Under the pieces are notes generated by a model. The model saw only the letters and a list, made by a program, of their open reading frames with translations, was not told where the DNA came from and did not search any database. Shown piece by piece: positions 53,132-62,674 of a DNA stretch of 64,000 nt; position 1 is the first letter of the stretch, and every line of letters begins with the position of its first letter. The position numbers were made by a program, and so were the translations under genes. The stretch covers positions 2,852,001 to 2,916,000 of the forward strand of contig NC_016041.1 in assembly GCF_000226565.1 (NCBI RefSeq). Direction: 5' to 3'. This DNA is from Glaciecola nitratireducens FR1064. GTDB taxonomy: Bacteria; Pseudomonadota; Gammaproteobacteria; Enterobacterales; Alteromonadaceae.

Positions 53132-54556
53132 CTATCTACGCTTCTTTTTAAAACCAAATAAGCCAGACTTTATGATTTCGTCCGCGACAGCTTTCGGCAC
53201 GTTTTCTTCCCAACCACCTTTCCCACTCCTGAGCTGCTTCAGAATATCACGCGAATAAATTTTGAATAGCTCTACATTACTGGTATCAATGCCGGCTAAG
53301 AAGTCGTTTTCTAATAAATGACGATACAAAAAACGCAAATGTTCTGGTACCTTAACGTCGGTAAATTCCCGCAGTTCACCCTCGGCGTTGATTTCAGGGT
53401 AAATGAACATGCGCGTGTTGTCTGGGAATAGCTTTCCAAAACCTTCTAAGATGCCGCCCTCAACGCCCACATAAGACTCTTCATCGAAGATTTGTTTGAG
53501 ATTGATCATACCCACCACGATACCTATTTGCATTTTAGTGTACTGGCGGAAATAAGCGCGCAATGAAAAATAGCGCGTATAGTCAGACACCATCACATTG
53601 TAGCCAAGTTGGTTGAGCAAACGAACGCGCTGGACTAAGTCTTCTTCAGGAACATGGTTGTCATGACCCCTAGCATCATTTAGTGATATCTCAGCAATAG
53701 CAATTGTATTTCCTTCGTCAACGCCCTGCTGCTCGTAAAATGCCTTTTTACCCTGTTCAATCATGTCTACGTTAAGATTGGTTACTGGTCGAAATGAACC
53801 TCTTATAGTTAATACATTCTTTTTGTACAACATCTCTGCTGGCACACCAATCGAACCATCAGCATTAAACATAATTGCGCGAGTTTTCCAACTGCGAATT
53901 AAATGCAGGTTAATTGCGCGGTTATCGATATCTTCAAAATAGGGCCCTAAAAACTCGATTGAATCAATTTCAAGACGACCTGGCTTTATGCTGTCAGTCA
54001 GAGAATCAATGATCATTTTTGGATTTTCGAAATAATAATAAGCAGCATAAATGAGATTAACGCCTAAGACTCCTAAGGCTTGTTGCTGCGCTTCCGAATT
54101 ATCGTCTTTCATACGCACATGAACTTTAATGTTTGATGGCTCAGCACCCGGGTACATCTGTATGCGAATACCGCACCATGCATGACACTCATTCTGGCGA
54201 CCAAAACTTTTTGCAGCAACGGTAGCTGCATAGGCAAAATAGCGTGAGGACTTAGACCGCACATCGCTCACACGCTCAAGCACCAAATCAAACTCTTGAG
54301 CCATCATCGCTTTAACCCGAGCCTTGCTGACATAACGACCGTCCTCCTGCACGCCATAAATGGCATCAGAAAACTTCATATCATAAGCTGACATGGTTTT
54401 AGCAATGGTGCCAGCGGCGGCACCCGCTAAAAAGAACTGACGCGCGACTTCTTGGCCTGCACCGATTTCGACAATAGTGCCGTATTTTTTGTCATCCAAA
54501 TTTAGGCGCAGTGCTTTTTGTGATGTTGAGCGAGAGCTAACGTTCTTATGTTCCAT
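53132..54556 (-). CDS. Conserved protein of unknown function (about 475 residues)
   Basis: The start at 54556 has an AGGAAC site and gives a 474-residue protein; the longer frame adds only a hydrophobic stretch without a ribosome site. Visible blocks are GTIVEIGAGQEVARQFFLAGAAAGTIAKTMSAYDMKFSDAIYG, HVRMKDDNSEAQQQALGVLGVNLIYAAYYYFENP and NVMVSDYTRYFSLRAYFRQYTKMQIGIVVGMINLKQIFDEESYVGVEGGILEGFGKLFP. It is cytosolic, with an alternating alpha/beta pattern. I do not assign a function. It ends in a Lys/Arg-rich tail. Confidence 0.75.
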   Translation of the reverse strand: MEHKNVSSRSTSQKALRLNLDDKKYGTIVEIGAGQEVARQFFLAGAAAGTIAKTMSAYDMKFSDAIYGVQEDGRYVSKARVKAMMAQEFDLVLERVSDVRSKSSRYFAYAATVAAKSFGRQNECHAWCGIRIQMYPGAEPSNIKVHVRMKDDNSEAQQQALGVLGVNLIYAAYYYFENPKMIIDSLTDSIKPGRLEIDSIEFLGPYFEDIDNRAINLHLIRSWKTRAIMFNADGSIGVPAEMLYKKNVLTIRGSFRPVTNLNVDMIEQGKKAFYEQQGVDEGNTIAIAEISLNDARGHDNHVPEEDLVQRVRLLNQLGYNVMVSDYTRYFSLRAYFRQYTKMQIGIVVGMINLKQIFDEESYVGVEGGILEGFGKLFPDNTRMFIYPEINAEGELREFTDVKVPEHLRFLYRHLLENDFLAGIDTSNVELFKIYSRDILKQLRSGKGGWEENVPKAVADEIIKSGLFGFKKKRR

Positions 54557-54812
54557 AAAAGTTCCTATATTGAGCAACAGTGTATTATTCGCGTCAATGG
54601 CTAATGTGATGAGAATGATATAGCAGAAAGCGTGTTTATAGAATAAACATTGTGTTGTTGGTATACAACAGGCCATTGAAAATCTGTACCACATAGGGCG
54701 ACAGTAACTATTTAACGGCAGGACTTACAAACTCTGGAGTGCGACATGGAGCAAATACAGCCAACGTCGGGGATATGCAAACATACAATAAAACAAACTG
54801 TTGAGCAGGTAT

Positions 54813-54838
54813 AAAAAAGCCCGGTATAAACCGGGCTT
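54813..54838 (-). terminator. Terminator of the TonB receptor gene
   Basis: AGCCCGGT and ACCGGGCT pair with a 4-base loop at 54818-54837. On the minus strand a run of six T follows. This is a strong rho-independent terminator 24 bases beyond the stop. Confidence 0.9.
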
Positions 54839-54861
54839 CTATTAACAAACAATACTAAATG

Positions 54862-57531
54862 TTAAAACTCAATTGCTATACGAGCATAAAGCTGACGACC
54901 ACGAGGATCATGCACTTTTGAGTCGAAACCACTGTTAGTAAACACTTGAGGAGGCTCTTCATCCGTAATGTTAATACCACCCACTGTTAAGACGTATTCT
55001 GTTGATGTGTCAAACAATGCCGACAAATTAACATTAAACTGAGCATCATAAGTAACATGACTATCAATTTCTAAACACGTCCCGTTAGTACAGTTTTGAT
55101 CATCATCATATGAGCTCACGTAGCGTGCAAATAGATTGGCGCTATACGCCTCCATTTGCCAGCCTAAACCCAAGTTTGCGCGTAACTCTGGTGAAGAAAC
55201 ACCAATGTTCGAGAAGTTACGACGTCCAGCACCATCAATTTTACCCGCTTGTGGATCGTCTAAGTCGTACTTAGTAATATACGTTGCGTTAATGTTGGGT
55301 GTAAACGTACCAGCGCCATCAGTTTCGATTTTGTAACTAGATACAAAATCTATTCCCGATGTTGTCAATGAACTCGCGTTAACAAAGGTATTTCTCACGC
55401 CAACTAAAGGACCCGTTGCTGGGTCTCCTGCACGTATTAGGCGCGTTGTATCGTTTGGATCTAAGTTCAAAATAGCTTGTGCATTCTCTTGGATTATCAG
55501 GTTCTTAAAGTCAAAGTTCCAATAATCCATCTCAATTGCCCAGTTTTCTAAAGGCGCTAGCGAGAAACCGATATTGTATGCATCAGACTCTTCAGGAGTA
55601 AGGTCAGCGTTACCTGAGGTTCTTACAGCAGCAAACGCATTTCCGCCACCGATTAACGGATCAGATAGTTGCTGCAAGCTAGTTGCACCACCATTGCGCA
55701 TAAATACTGATGGCGCTCTGAATGATGAAGACAGTGAAGCTCTTAAAGAGAAGTCATCGGTTGCACGATAATTAAACGCAACTTTATGATCAAGCGTATC
55801 GCCAATCGAGCTTCCGTAGTCTTCATAACGCAATGCGAGTTGGACATCTAGCGTATCGCTAACAGGCAATGCAAGTTCTGCAAACGCTGCAATTACGTCT
55901 AGGCTATCTTTAAAATCAGGGTTACCAATAACGAAGGTAAATGAATCTTCATTTGACAATGCGTCGTAATCTTGTCCAAGCTGTTCTTTTCTATACTGAG
56001 CACCGAAAGCTAGACCCGCAGCACCGCCATCCATATCAAACACACTAATTGACGCAAAGCCCTCTAAGACTTCAAGATCTGAGTTTGAATCAATAACTTG
56101 CTCACCAGAGAATGAATCAATGACATTTTGTGAATTAGGAGACGTTGTAAATGACGTAGCGAATGGATTGAAATATTCACATAATCCTGTTCCCGGCGTA
56201 CCCGATACAGGATCACAACCGCGACCGCCTAAACCGTTCAGTGCAAGTGTAAACTTGTCTTTAATAACATCTTCAACTCTAAACGAGAAGTCGTTACTAG
56301 CGTTGGTATAGCTAAGTTCCCAGAAACCATCATCCAGTTCACCGGTCAGCATTGTATTAAATCTAAAGGTATCTGATTCTGTATTTGCTGGATCAGCTTC
56401 AAAGCCATTTCCTTCGGCACGGCCGAAAAATACGACTGGAGCACCAAACACGTTATTTGGATGCGTCGCTGGCACTACTGGACCAGTCAAGATTGGGAAA
56501 CTAGGTGCTCCACCACGTTCAGCACGGTTACGTGCAAAGCTGATTTCTGAGGTCCAAGAAACGTCGTTGTCAAAGTCGTAGGTACCGCGGAAATACACAT
56601 TTAAACGCGTTTCTGTAGGTACATAAGAATAGCCGAGTCCAAAGTCATAACGACATAGGCCCACATCGATAGCACCAGCAGGTTGGATCACAAGTGGGTT
56701 ACCACCGAATTCAGCACAGCCCGTTGGGTCAATTACCGGCGCACCTGCAGGTAGGCCTGGTACTCCAAAGAATGAACCAGGGTTACCTAAAGAACTGGTA
56801 TCGTCTATTGGACGAGACAAACGTCTATCGCTAATGAATAGAGGTGAGCGATTTGTGTAGCTCAACGCCCCCATTACGCTACCATTGTCGCCAACAGCAC
56901 CCCAAAGGCCCTGCAAGTTATACTCACTGTTGTCGCCGTGAGCACCGTCTTGGTAATCGAAACTTAGTTTCGCACCGTCATAATTTCGTTTCGTGATAAA
57001 GTTAACAACACCCGCAACAGCATCAGAGCCATATAGAGCAGAAGCACCGTCTTTGATTACTTCCATGCGGTCAATCGCAATCATCGGTACTAGGGAACTA
57101 GTATCAACAAAGTTCAAACCTTCATTGGTTTGTTGTGCATTAACTACCTGACGTTTGTTATTGAGTAGCACAAGCGTTGATGCAACACCTAATCCGCGTA
57201 AGTTGATGTTTGATGTTCCCGCAGTCGCATTTTGTGTAAATGCATCAGGGTTATTTTCAGAACCCGTGTTGATCGTGAGAGTCTGCGTGATATCAGCTAT
57301 ATTTTTCGCACCAATAGAGTCAATATCTACGCTGTCAACCACCGCCATAGGTGAAGGCGATTCGTAGTTTTCATTTCTACGAACATAACTCCCCGTTACT
57401 ATTATTAATTCGACGGCTTTTTCTTCGGCTTTTTCAGAATCATCTTCTTGTGCAAGCGCAACTTGCGGTATCAGTGCGAAGCTGGCAGCAATGCAGGCAG
57501 CGAGTGCAGATTTGCGTGTGGTTAACTTCAT
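54862..57531 (-). CDS. TonB-dependent outer-membrane receptor
   Basis: An 889-residue receptor. A signal peptide (1-27) is followed by an acidic stretch and the TonB-box-like VELIIVTGSYVRR (about 40-52). The plug domain has SPMAVVDSVDIDSIGAKNIADI, TSNINLRGLGVASTLVLLNNKR and MEVIKDGASALYGSDAVAGVVNF; the barrel ends RQLYARIAIEF. The length and ending are normal. The ligand is unknown: no siderophore or glycan genes are adjacent, and Alteromonadales have many such receptors for sugars and peptides. It is preceded by 246 bases of AT-rich sequence with no gene. Confidence 0.93.
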   Translation of the reverse strand: MKLTTRKSALAACIAASFALIPQVALAQEDDSEKAEEKAVELIIVTGSYVRRNENYESPSPMAVVDSVDIDSIGAKNIADITQTLTINTGSENNPDAFTQNATAGTSNINLRGLGVASTLVLLNNKRQVVNAQQTNEGLNFVDTSSLVPMIAIDRMEVIKDGASALYGSDAVAGVVNFITKRNYDGAKLSFDYQDGAHGDNSEYNLQGLWGAVGDNGSVMGALSYTNRSPLFISDRRLSRPIDDTSSLGNPGSFFGVPGLPAGAPVIDPTGCAEFGGNPLVIQPAGAIDVGLCRYDFGLGYSYVPTETRLNVYFRGTYDFDNDVSWTSEISFARNRAERGGAPSFPILTGPVVPATHPNNVFGAPVVFFGRAEGNGFEADPANTESDTFRFNTMLTGELDDGFWELSYTNASNDFSFRVEDVIKDKFTLALNGLGGRGCDPVSGTPGTGLCEYFNPFATSFTTSPNSQNVIDSFSGEQVIDSNSDLEVLEGFASISVFDMDGGAAGLAFGAQYRKEQLGQDYDALSNEDSFTFVIGNPDFKDSLDVIAAFAELALPVSDTLDVQLALRYEDYGSSIGDTLDHKVAFNYRATDDFSLRASLSSSFRAPSVFMRNGGATSLQQLSDPLIGGGNAFAAVRTSGNADLTPEESDAYNIGFSLAPLENWAIEMDYWNFDFKNLIIQENAQAILNLDPNDTTRLIRAGDPATGPLVGVRNTFVNASSLTTSGIDFVSSYKIETDGAGTFTPNINATYITKYDLDDPQAGKIDGAGRRNFSNIGVSSPELRANLGLGWQMEAYSANLFARYVSSYDDDQNCTNGTCLEIDSHVTYDAQFNVNLSALFDTSTEYVLTVGGINITDEEPPQVFTNSGFDSKVHDPRGRQLYARIAIEF

Positions 57532-57725
57532 ATGTGTTCCCTATTTTAGGTAAAAATTTACCTATTTTGTTGTAGTGCTTGTGTGATTTTTCTTATATTT
57601 GGCGCTATTTAAGTTGCGCCCTATCGAAATCATAAGCCTAACGGAACCGTTTGTAAATTATATGTTAGTTATATGTTAGCATTTTTATTTCATATGGTCA
57701 GACCAGATAAGTCTAAAGACAAAAA

Positions 57726-57752
57726 AGGCTATTAAACATGCGTTAATAGCCT
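57726..57752 (-). terminator. Terminator of the SDR gene
   Basis: AGGCTATTAA and TTAATAGCCT form a 10-base stem with a 7-base loop. On the minus strand a T-run follows (six T). It lies 26 bases downstream of the SDR stop. Confidence 0.88.
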
Positions 57753-57777
57753 CAATCAAGAACTCATGCCAATACGC

Positions 57778-58608
57778 TTACTGATCTAGCTTAATCTGAG
57801 CAGCCATTTGTTCTAAAGCCCTAAAGGTCGCTGTTGGATTTTCTCGCTTTAAAGTTAGCAAGCCCATTTCTTCGCCATTTCCTACGACAATCTCTTCAAT
57901 TCCATTTTCAAAGCCTTCCATAATTACCGCGCCACATTCATTTACATCCATGCCAGCAGCAATGTTGCTATCCACTTTACCTGTAGGGCTACCATCACCA
58001 TTTAATGCGTTTACAGAAATGTTCGTTCTAATAAACCCTGGCGTGATTGTAGTGACTTTGATGCCATCACTCGCCACTTCGGTGCGCAATGCATCAAAGA
58101 ATCCCATCACAGCATGCTTGGCGGCGCAATATCCTGTTCGCAATGGCGCACCTACTTTACCAGCAACACTAGAAGTAATAGCAATGTGACCCGTGCCCTG
58201 TGACAACATTACAGGTAACACTTGCTTTGTAAGTGCAATCTGTCCTAATACATTCACTTCAAACATAGTCCGATACACCGACATATCGGTATCGACACAA
58301 AGTGAACGCTGCGACATACCAGCGTTGTTTATCAAAAAATCAATTTTACCAAAATGCTCAATAACTTGGCTTACCGCTTTCGGCATAGCGTCATAGTCAA
58401 CAACATCTAAAGGCACAATTAAGATCGCCTCTGCGCTGGCACCTAAATTTACGCAATCGTCTTTAACTTTTGCTAGCTGCTTTTCATTGCGAGCAGACAA
58501 CACTAACTTCGCACCTTTATTCGCAAACTCTCTGCTCAAAGCCTCACCGATACCAGACGATGCGCCGGTGATCCATACAACTTTGTCTTTAAAACTATTT
58601 TTGCTCAT
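57778..58608 (-). CDS. Short-chain dehydrogenase/reductase (DHRS7-like)
   Basis: A 276-residue classical SDR. TGASSGIG at about 14-21, NNAGMSQRS near 92, and the catalytic SSVAGKVGAPLRTGYCAAKH with the Tyr and Lys of the active site. It probably acts on a ketone or alcohol with NAD(P)H. It is divergent from an aldo-keto reductase with 237 bases between them, so the two oxidoreductases may share regulation. Confidence 0.92.
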   Translation of the reverse strand: MSKNSFKDKVVWITGASSGIGEALSREFANKGAKLVLSARNEKQLAKVKDDCVNLGASAEAILIVPLDVVDYDAMPKAVSQVIEHFGKIDFLINNAGMSQRSLCVDTDMSVYRTMFEVNVLGQIALTKQVLPVMLSQGTGHIAITSSVAGKVGAPLRTGYCAAKHAVMGFFDALRTEVASDGIKVTTITPGFIRTNISVNALNGDGSPTGKVDSNIAAGMDVNECGAVIMEGFENGIEEIVVGNGEEMGLLTLKRENPTATFRALEQMAAQIKLDQ

Positions 58609-58845
58609 GATGGGTTTCCTTGAATGTTTGGATTAGCTTGAAAATAATGTGCCTATCTTGAATATACTCAGAGTTAACCGAAGATAATATTCATTTTGTT
58701 TGATTGGCCGCTATAAGTGCTGTCGATAACCGGGGAGGAAAAAAGATTGAATACCACTAGGGAATACTTAACTTGCGTTTTTTATTGCCTGTGGTCAAGA
58801 TACGACAAGACTAGTTTGGTCAAAAAATTTAGTAAGGAAATAAAA

Positions 58846-59841
58846 ATGGAATATCGTCGCTTAGGTAAAGCCGGACTGAAAGTTTCTGCATTGTCACTAG
58901 GATCTTGGGTCACATTTGGCAAGCAAGTTGATATGAATGATGCTAAAAAACTGCTAAAAACAGCCTACGATGGTGGCATAAATTTTTTTGATAACGCCGA
59001 AGGGTATGAGGCAGGCGAATCAGAAAAAATAATGGGAGACGCAATTTCAGGCATTGGATTAGCGCGAGACACCTATGCAGTGTCCTCTAAAGTATTCTGG
59101 GGTGGCGATAAACAAATGCAATTAGGACTGAGTGCCAAACACGTTCGCGATGCGTGTGACGCAGCTCTCAAACGCTTACGTGTTGATTACCTCGATTTGT
59201 ATTTTTGCCATCGACCGGATATTGACACCCCGATTGAAGAAACAGTGCGTGCAATGCACAATTTAGTGCAACAAGGTAAAGTCATTTATTGGGGTACCTC
59301 CGAGTGGTCAGCACAGCAAATTACACAAGCTCATGCGATTGCAAGACAAGAGCACTTAACACCACCAACCATGGAGCAGCCTCAGTACAACTTATTACAT
59401 CGCGATAAAGTGGATGGGGAGTTTACCCCATTATATGAAGAATTTGGCATGGGTACGACTATTTGGTCGCCACTGGCCAGCGGTTTATTAACCGGAAAAT
59501 ATAACGATGGCATTCCTGACGATAGCCGCCTCGCGCTGCCTGGCTATGAATGGTTGCGGGACTTATGGACCAGCGAAGATGGTAAAAATAAGCTAGACAA
59601 AATTCGCCAGTTAAGCGCATTAGCAAAAGAGCTAGATATCAGCATGACACATTTATCAATTGCTTGGTGCTTGAAGAATCCGAACGTGAGCACAGTTATA
59701 CTAGGAGCGTCTCGTTTGAGCCAGCTCGAGGACAACTTAAGCGCGATGGATGCTATCTCAAAGCTAAGGCCAGAAGTGGTCGAACGGATTGAAACAATTG
59801 TTGCCAATAAGCCAGCTGACGCGGAGCGTTTTGGTCAATAG
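58846..59841 (+). CDS. Aldo/keto reductase (KCNAB-like)
   Basis: A 331-residue TIM-barrel enzyme from ATG 58846, which follows an AAGGAA site at seven bases; a GTG at 58717 would add an unsupported leader. The active site shows NFFDNAEGYEAGESE (Asp and Tyr), VSSKVFWGG (Lys) and LYFCHRPD (His). LSIAWCLKNPNVSTVILGAS is the cofactor-binding end. It resembles the voltage-gated potassium channel beta-subunit branch and probably reduces aldehydes with NADPH. Confidence 0.93.
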   Translation: MEYRRLGKAGLKVSALSLGSWVTFGKQVDMNDAKKLLKTAYDGGINFFDNAEGYEAGESEKIMGDAISGIGLARDTYAVSSKVFWGGDKQMQLGLSAKHVRDACDAALKRLRVDYLDLYFCHRPDIDTPIEETVRAMHNLVQQGKVIYWGTSEWSAQQITQAHAIARQEHLTPPTMEQPQYNLLHRDKVDGEFTPLYEEFGMGTTIWSPLASGLLTGKYNDGIPDDSRLALPGYEWLRDLWTSEDGKNKLDKIRQLSALAKELDISMTHLSIAWCLKNPNVSTVILGASRLSQLEDNLSAMDAISKLRPEVVERIETIVANKPADAERFGQ

Positions 59842-59876
59842 AAAACCTCGTATTTCAATATGAAACGTTGGCGCTG

Positions 59877-62573
59877 CTAGCTCTGCGTGGCTAGCAGCAG
59901 CTTATCTATCAAGCTTGTGATGTCACTATTGGGCTGTTTCGCGTCTTGCAGCACCAGCAATGCTTCGGCTTCTCTATTGAGTGCCATCAGTATGTTAGCG
60001 TGCACTAATTTCACTTGGTTATTATCCGCATTAAGCATCAATGCATTGGTGGAATACTTTATCGCTTTTTCTGGAGCTCGCTGAGTAAAGTAAAGCCATG
60101 CAATATTATTTGATAGTTTCCAATTGCGCTCAATTAGCCACTGGATCTGTTCGCGTTCTAACAATTTCAATGAGAACGCAGGCTGGCTAGGCGCCAGCTT
60201 AAGTGCCAAAGATAGAGATGCAGTATTATCTTGCGGGAAGTTTTCTACATACTCCTTGGCAACTGACAACAGTTGCTCGCTTCTATTTGCTTTCACAAGC
60301 ACGTTTGCCAACGCATTAACCGAATGAAAACTAGGTAAGTCTTCGTAATAAGCCGTAAGGTAGCTTGCCGCCTGCACTAGGTCGCCTGCATCCTCCATTG
60401 TACGACCATTTATATACAAGGTTGCAGCTCGCACCGTTTGATTCTTCTCCAGCGGACTTATAACGGCCTCAGCTTGCTCAAACTGTTTAAGTTCTAGCAT
60501 CACCATGGCCTTTTGTAATTGCACAGCGTCAGTGCTTTGCATTGGCTCAGGTAGTCGTTCAATAAGTGCTGACATTTGCTCGAATTGTCTTTGGTTTTCA
60601 AGAACAGATAAAGCAAACATTACGTGGTCTTTTAGTGGATTATTTTTGAAATAAATCTCAAAATTACTGTTAAATTTATCGACACCCGACAATGAAAAAC
60701 TATTTTTGAGCCATACCATCCAGACTAAGTCAGACCACTGCGATTGTGGTTTATATTCCATCAAAAACGTGTCTAGCCGCGCATAGTCCTGCCATTGAAA
60801 CATTGCATCGCTAAGCGCGATAATTTGATCATCCGAAATAAGCGCTAAATCAAGTGATGCGAGCAGTTGTTCCCAATTTGGTGAGCCTTGATGTTTGAAG
60901 GTAAGCTTCAGCAAAGAACGCAACGCTGAAAGGTTTTGCGGGTTCGCTTGCAAAATAGTCTGATAATACAAGTTTGCTTGCTGGTAATTGGATTGTGACA
61001 ACGCCTCCTCAGCGAAGAAGAATAAGCTTAGCGTATTAAGTGGGTTTATTTCCAGCGCTTGCTTTAACAGTGGCCGTGCTTTTTCGGGCTCCTGTAATTG
61101 TTGAAAGACATAGGCGAGAACATTTAGCGCATCTAGATTTTGAGAATCCTGTAATAACCACTTTTGTGCTTCATCCTTTGCCTGAGCTATGGCGTTTGAC
61201 TGTATGAACAATATTATTTGAAGCAACTTCTGTTCTGAAGGCTTATCTTGAGTGCTTGTAACTAACTCAGTTAACGGAATTGCTTCTTCAAGTTTGAGTT
61301 GATTTTGTAAAGCTTGCGTTTGTAAACGAATGGCAGGCTGAGACATAGGCGTATTGCCTAAGTAATCAAGAATGCTGCCAGCTTGATCAAATTGACCATC
61401 TTGGATGAATCTATACGCCATTAAATTACCAAACAGTAGGTTTTGTACGCTGCGTTGATCTTGTTTTTTATAACTTGCGCTCGCCTCTTCTAGGTAACCA
61501 AATCGGAATTGAATGAACATCAGTAGCTGTTGAAGTTGGTCATTTTCCGGATAGAAAGTAACGGCTTTTTGTAAATGCTTATAGGCTATTTCCATTTTAT
61601 CTTCATAATATGCCGATACTCCGGCCATCAAGTAATTTGCGGGTGATTTCAAACCTCGGTCAATCGACCGTTCTGCATAAACCCTTGCTGCCTCGTAGTC
61701 TTTTTTCTCAAAAACTAACAGTGCCTTTAAATGGTTAACTAAGGCTTGATTTGGATTAGCCGCTATTAGGTCATCAACGTACTTGGTGGCATTGACAATG
61801 TCTTTCATTTGAAATGCGGTGACCGCGATTAAAAGCTGAACGAAACCCGCTTTAGGCTGCAGCTCTTGAAAACGTTTAAAATTGTTCATCGCTTCGGACG
61901 GATCGCGCAAAGCGAAGTAGAGTTGCCCACGCAATAAATACGCTTGTGCGTTTTCAGGAAATGCCAATAGTAATTTACCGATTGTATCTATGGCTTTTGT
62001 AGGGGCGTTGTAGCTTTGCAAATGTGCTTGAGTGAGCAAACATAATTCGCATTCCCGTTCTAATTGCGAGAGGTTGAGAAGAATATCATCCAGTATTTTC
62101 TGAGCCTGTTTGAGCTTACTGTTTCGCGCCAAATATTGAACATTATACAATGCTAATTGCAGGTCAAATTCTGAATTGACATTGGGTTTGCTGTGAGTAT
62201 CCAGAAGGTGTTTGAGCGCAGTCATACTATTTTGCTGAAGATAAGTCGCGGCCAATAACAGCACAACCTCCTCTTTAGAATAATCAGCATCATAAGCATT
62301 GAGGAAATACTTTTCTGCAGAAGCGTGATCGCCTAAGGAAAAATAAATTAAGCCTAAGTTAAAGCGAGCTTCTATAAAAGATGGTGTTTGCTCTATTGCA
62401 TTTTTATAAACGATTATGGCCTGATTATATTGTTTATTAGCAACCAAGGTTTCAGCCTGCTCAACGATTTCTTGCGGTGTTTTAGGGCTGAAACAACTGA
62501 CCAAAAACAAACTTATAATAATGATGGCTGTAGGGCGAAACAATATTTGGAACTCCATGGTTAACATGCGCAC
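59877..62573 (-). CDS. prsT: PEP-CTERM system TPR-repeat lipoprotein PrsT
   Basis: An 898-residue lipoprotein with a lipobox FLVSC (Cys27). TPR units repeat along almost the whole mature length, for example EARFNLGLIYFSLGDHASAEKYFLNAYDAD and RLLLRGQLYFALRDPSEAMNNFKRF. This size and layout match PrsT, the TPR lipoprotein that goes with exosortase A systems in producing exopolysaccharide and sorting PEP-CTERM proteins. Exosortase itself is not in the window. The start may be one of three nearby ATGs (62573, 62567, 62558). A PEP-CTERM gene lies 102 bases upstream. Confidence 0.85.
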   Translation of the reverse strand: MRMLTMEFQILFRPTAIIIISLFLVSCFSPKTPQEIVEQAETLVANKQYNQAIIVYKNAIEQTPSFIEARFNLGLIYFSLGDHASAEKYFLNAYDADYSKEEVVLLLAATYLQQNSMTALKHLLDTHSKPNVNSEFDLQLALYNVQYLARNSKLKQAQKILDDILLNLSQLERECELCLLTQAHLQSYNAPTKAIDTIGKLLLAFPENAQAYLLRGQLYFALRDPSEAMNNFKRFQELQPKAGFVQLLIAVTAFQMKDIVNATKYVDDLIAANPNQALVNHLKALLVFEKKDYEAARVYAERSIDRGLKSPANYLMAGVSAYYEDKMEIAYKHLQKAVTFYPENDQLQQLLMFIQFRFGYLEEASASYKKQDQRSVQNLLFGNLMAYRFIQDGQFDQAGSILDYLGNTPMSQPAIRLQTQALQNQLKLEEAIPLTELVTSTQDKPSEQKLLQIILFIQSNAIAQAKDEAQKWLLQDSQNLDALNVLAYVFQQLQEPEKARPLLKQALEINPLNTLSLFFFAEEALSQSNYQQANLYYQTILQANPQNLSALRSLLKLTFKHQGSPNWEQLLASLDLALISDDQIIALSDAMFQWQDYARLDTFLMEYKPQSQWSDLVWMVWLKNSFSLSGVDKFNSNFEIYFKNNPLKDHVMFALSVLENQRQFEQMSALIERLPEPMQSTDAVQLQKAMVMLELKQFEQAEAVISPLEKNQTVRAATLYINGRTMEDAGDLVQAASYLTAYYEDLPSFHSVNALANVLVKANRSEQLLSVAKEYVENFPQDNTASLSLALKLAPSQPAFSLKLLEREQIQWLIERNWKLSNNIAWLYFTQRAPEKAIKYSTNALMLNADNNQVKLVHANILMALNREAEALLVLQDAKQPNSDITSLIDKLLLATQS

Positions 62574-62630
62574 TAACTTGTTAATAATCTACTGCAATAA
62601 AAGGTAATGCACTAGCACTAATATTAGTCT

Positions 62631-62659
62631 AAACAACTCCCCGATAAGAGGAGTTGTTT
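62631..62659 (-). terminator. Hairpin after the PEP-CTERM repeat protein gene
   Basis: AAACAACTCC and GGAGTTGTTT form a 10-base stem with a 9-base loop at 62631-62659. On the minus strand it follows the stop of the repeat-protein gene; the trailing T-run is weak. Confidence 0.65.
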
Positions 62660-62674
62660 ATTAAGCAGACTATA

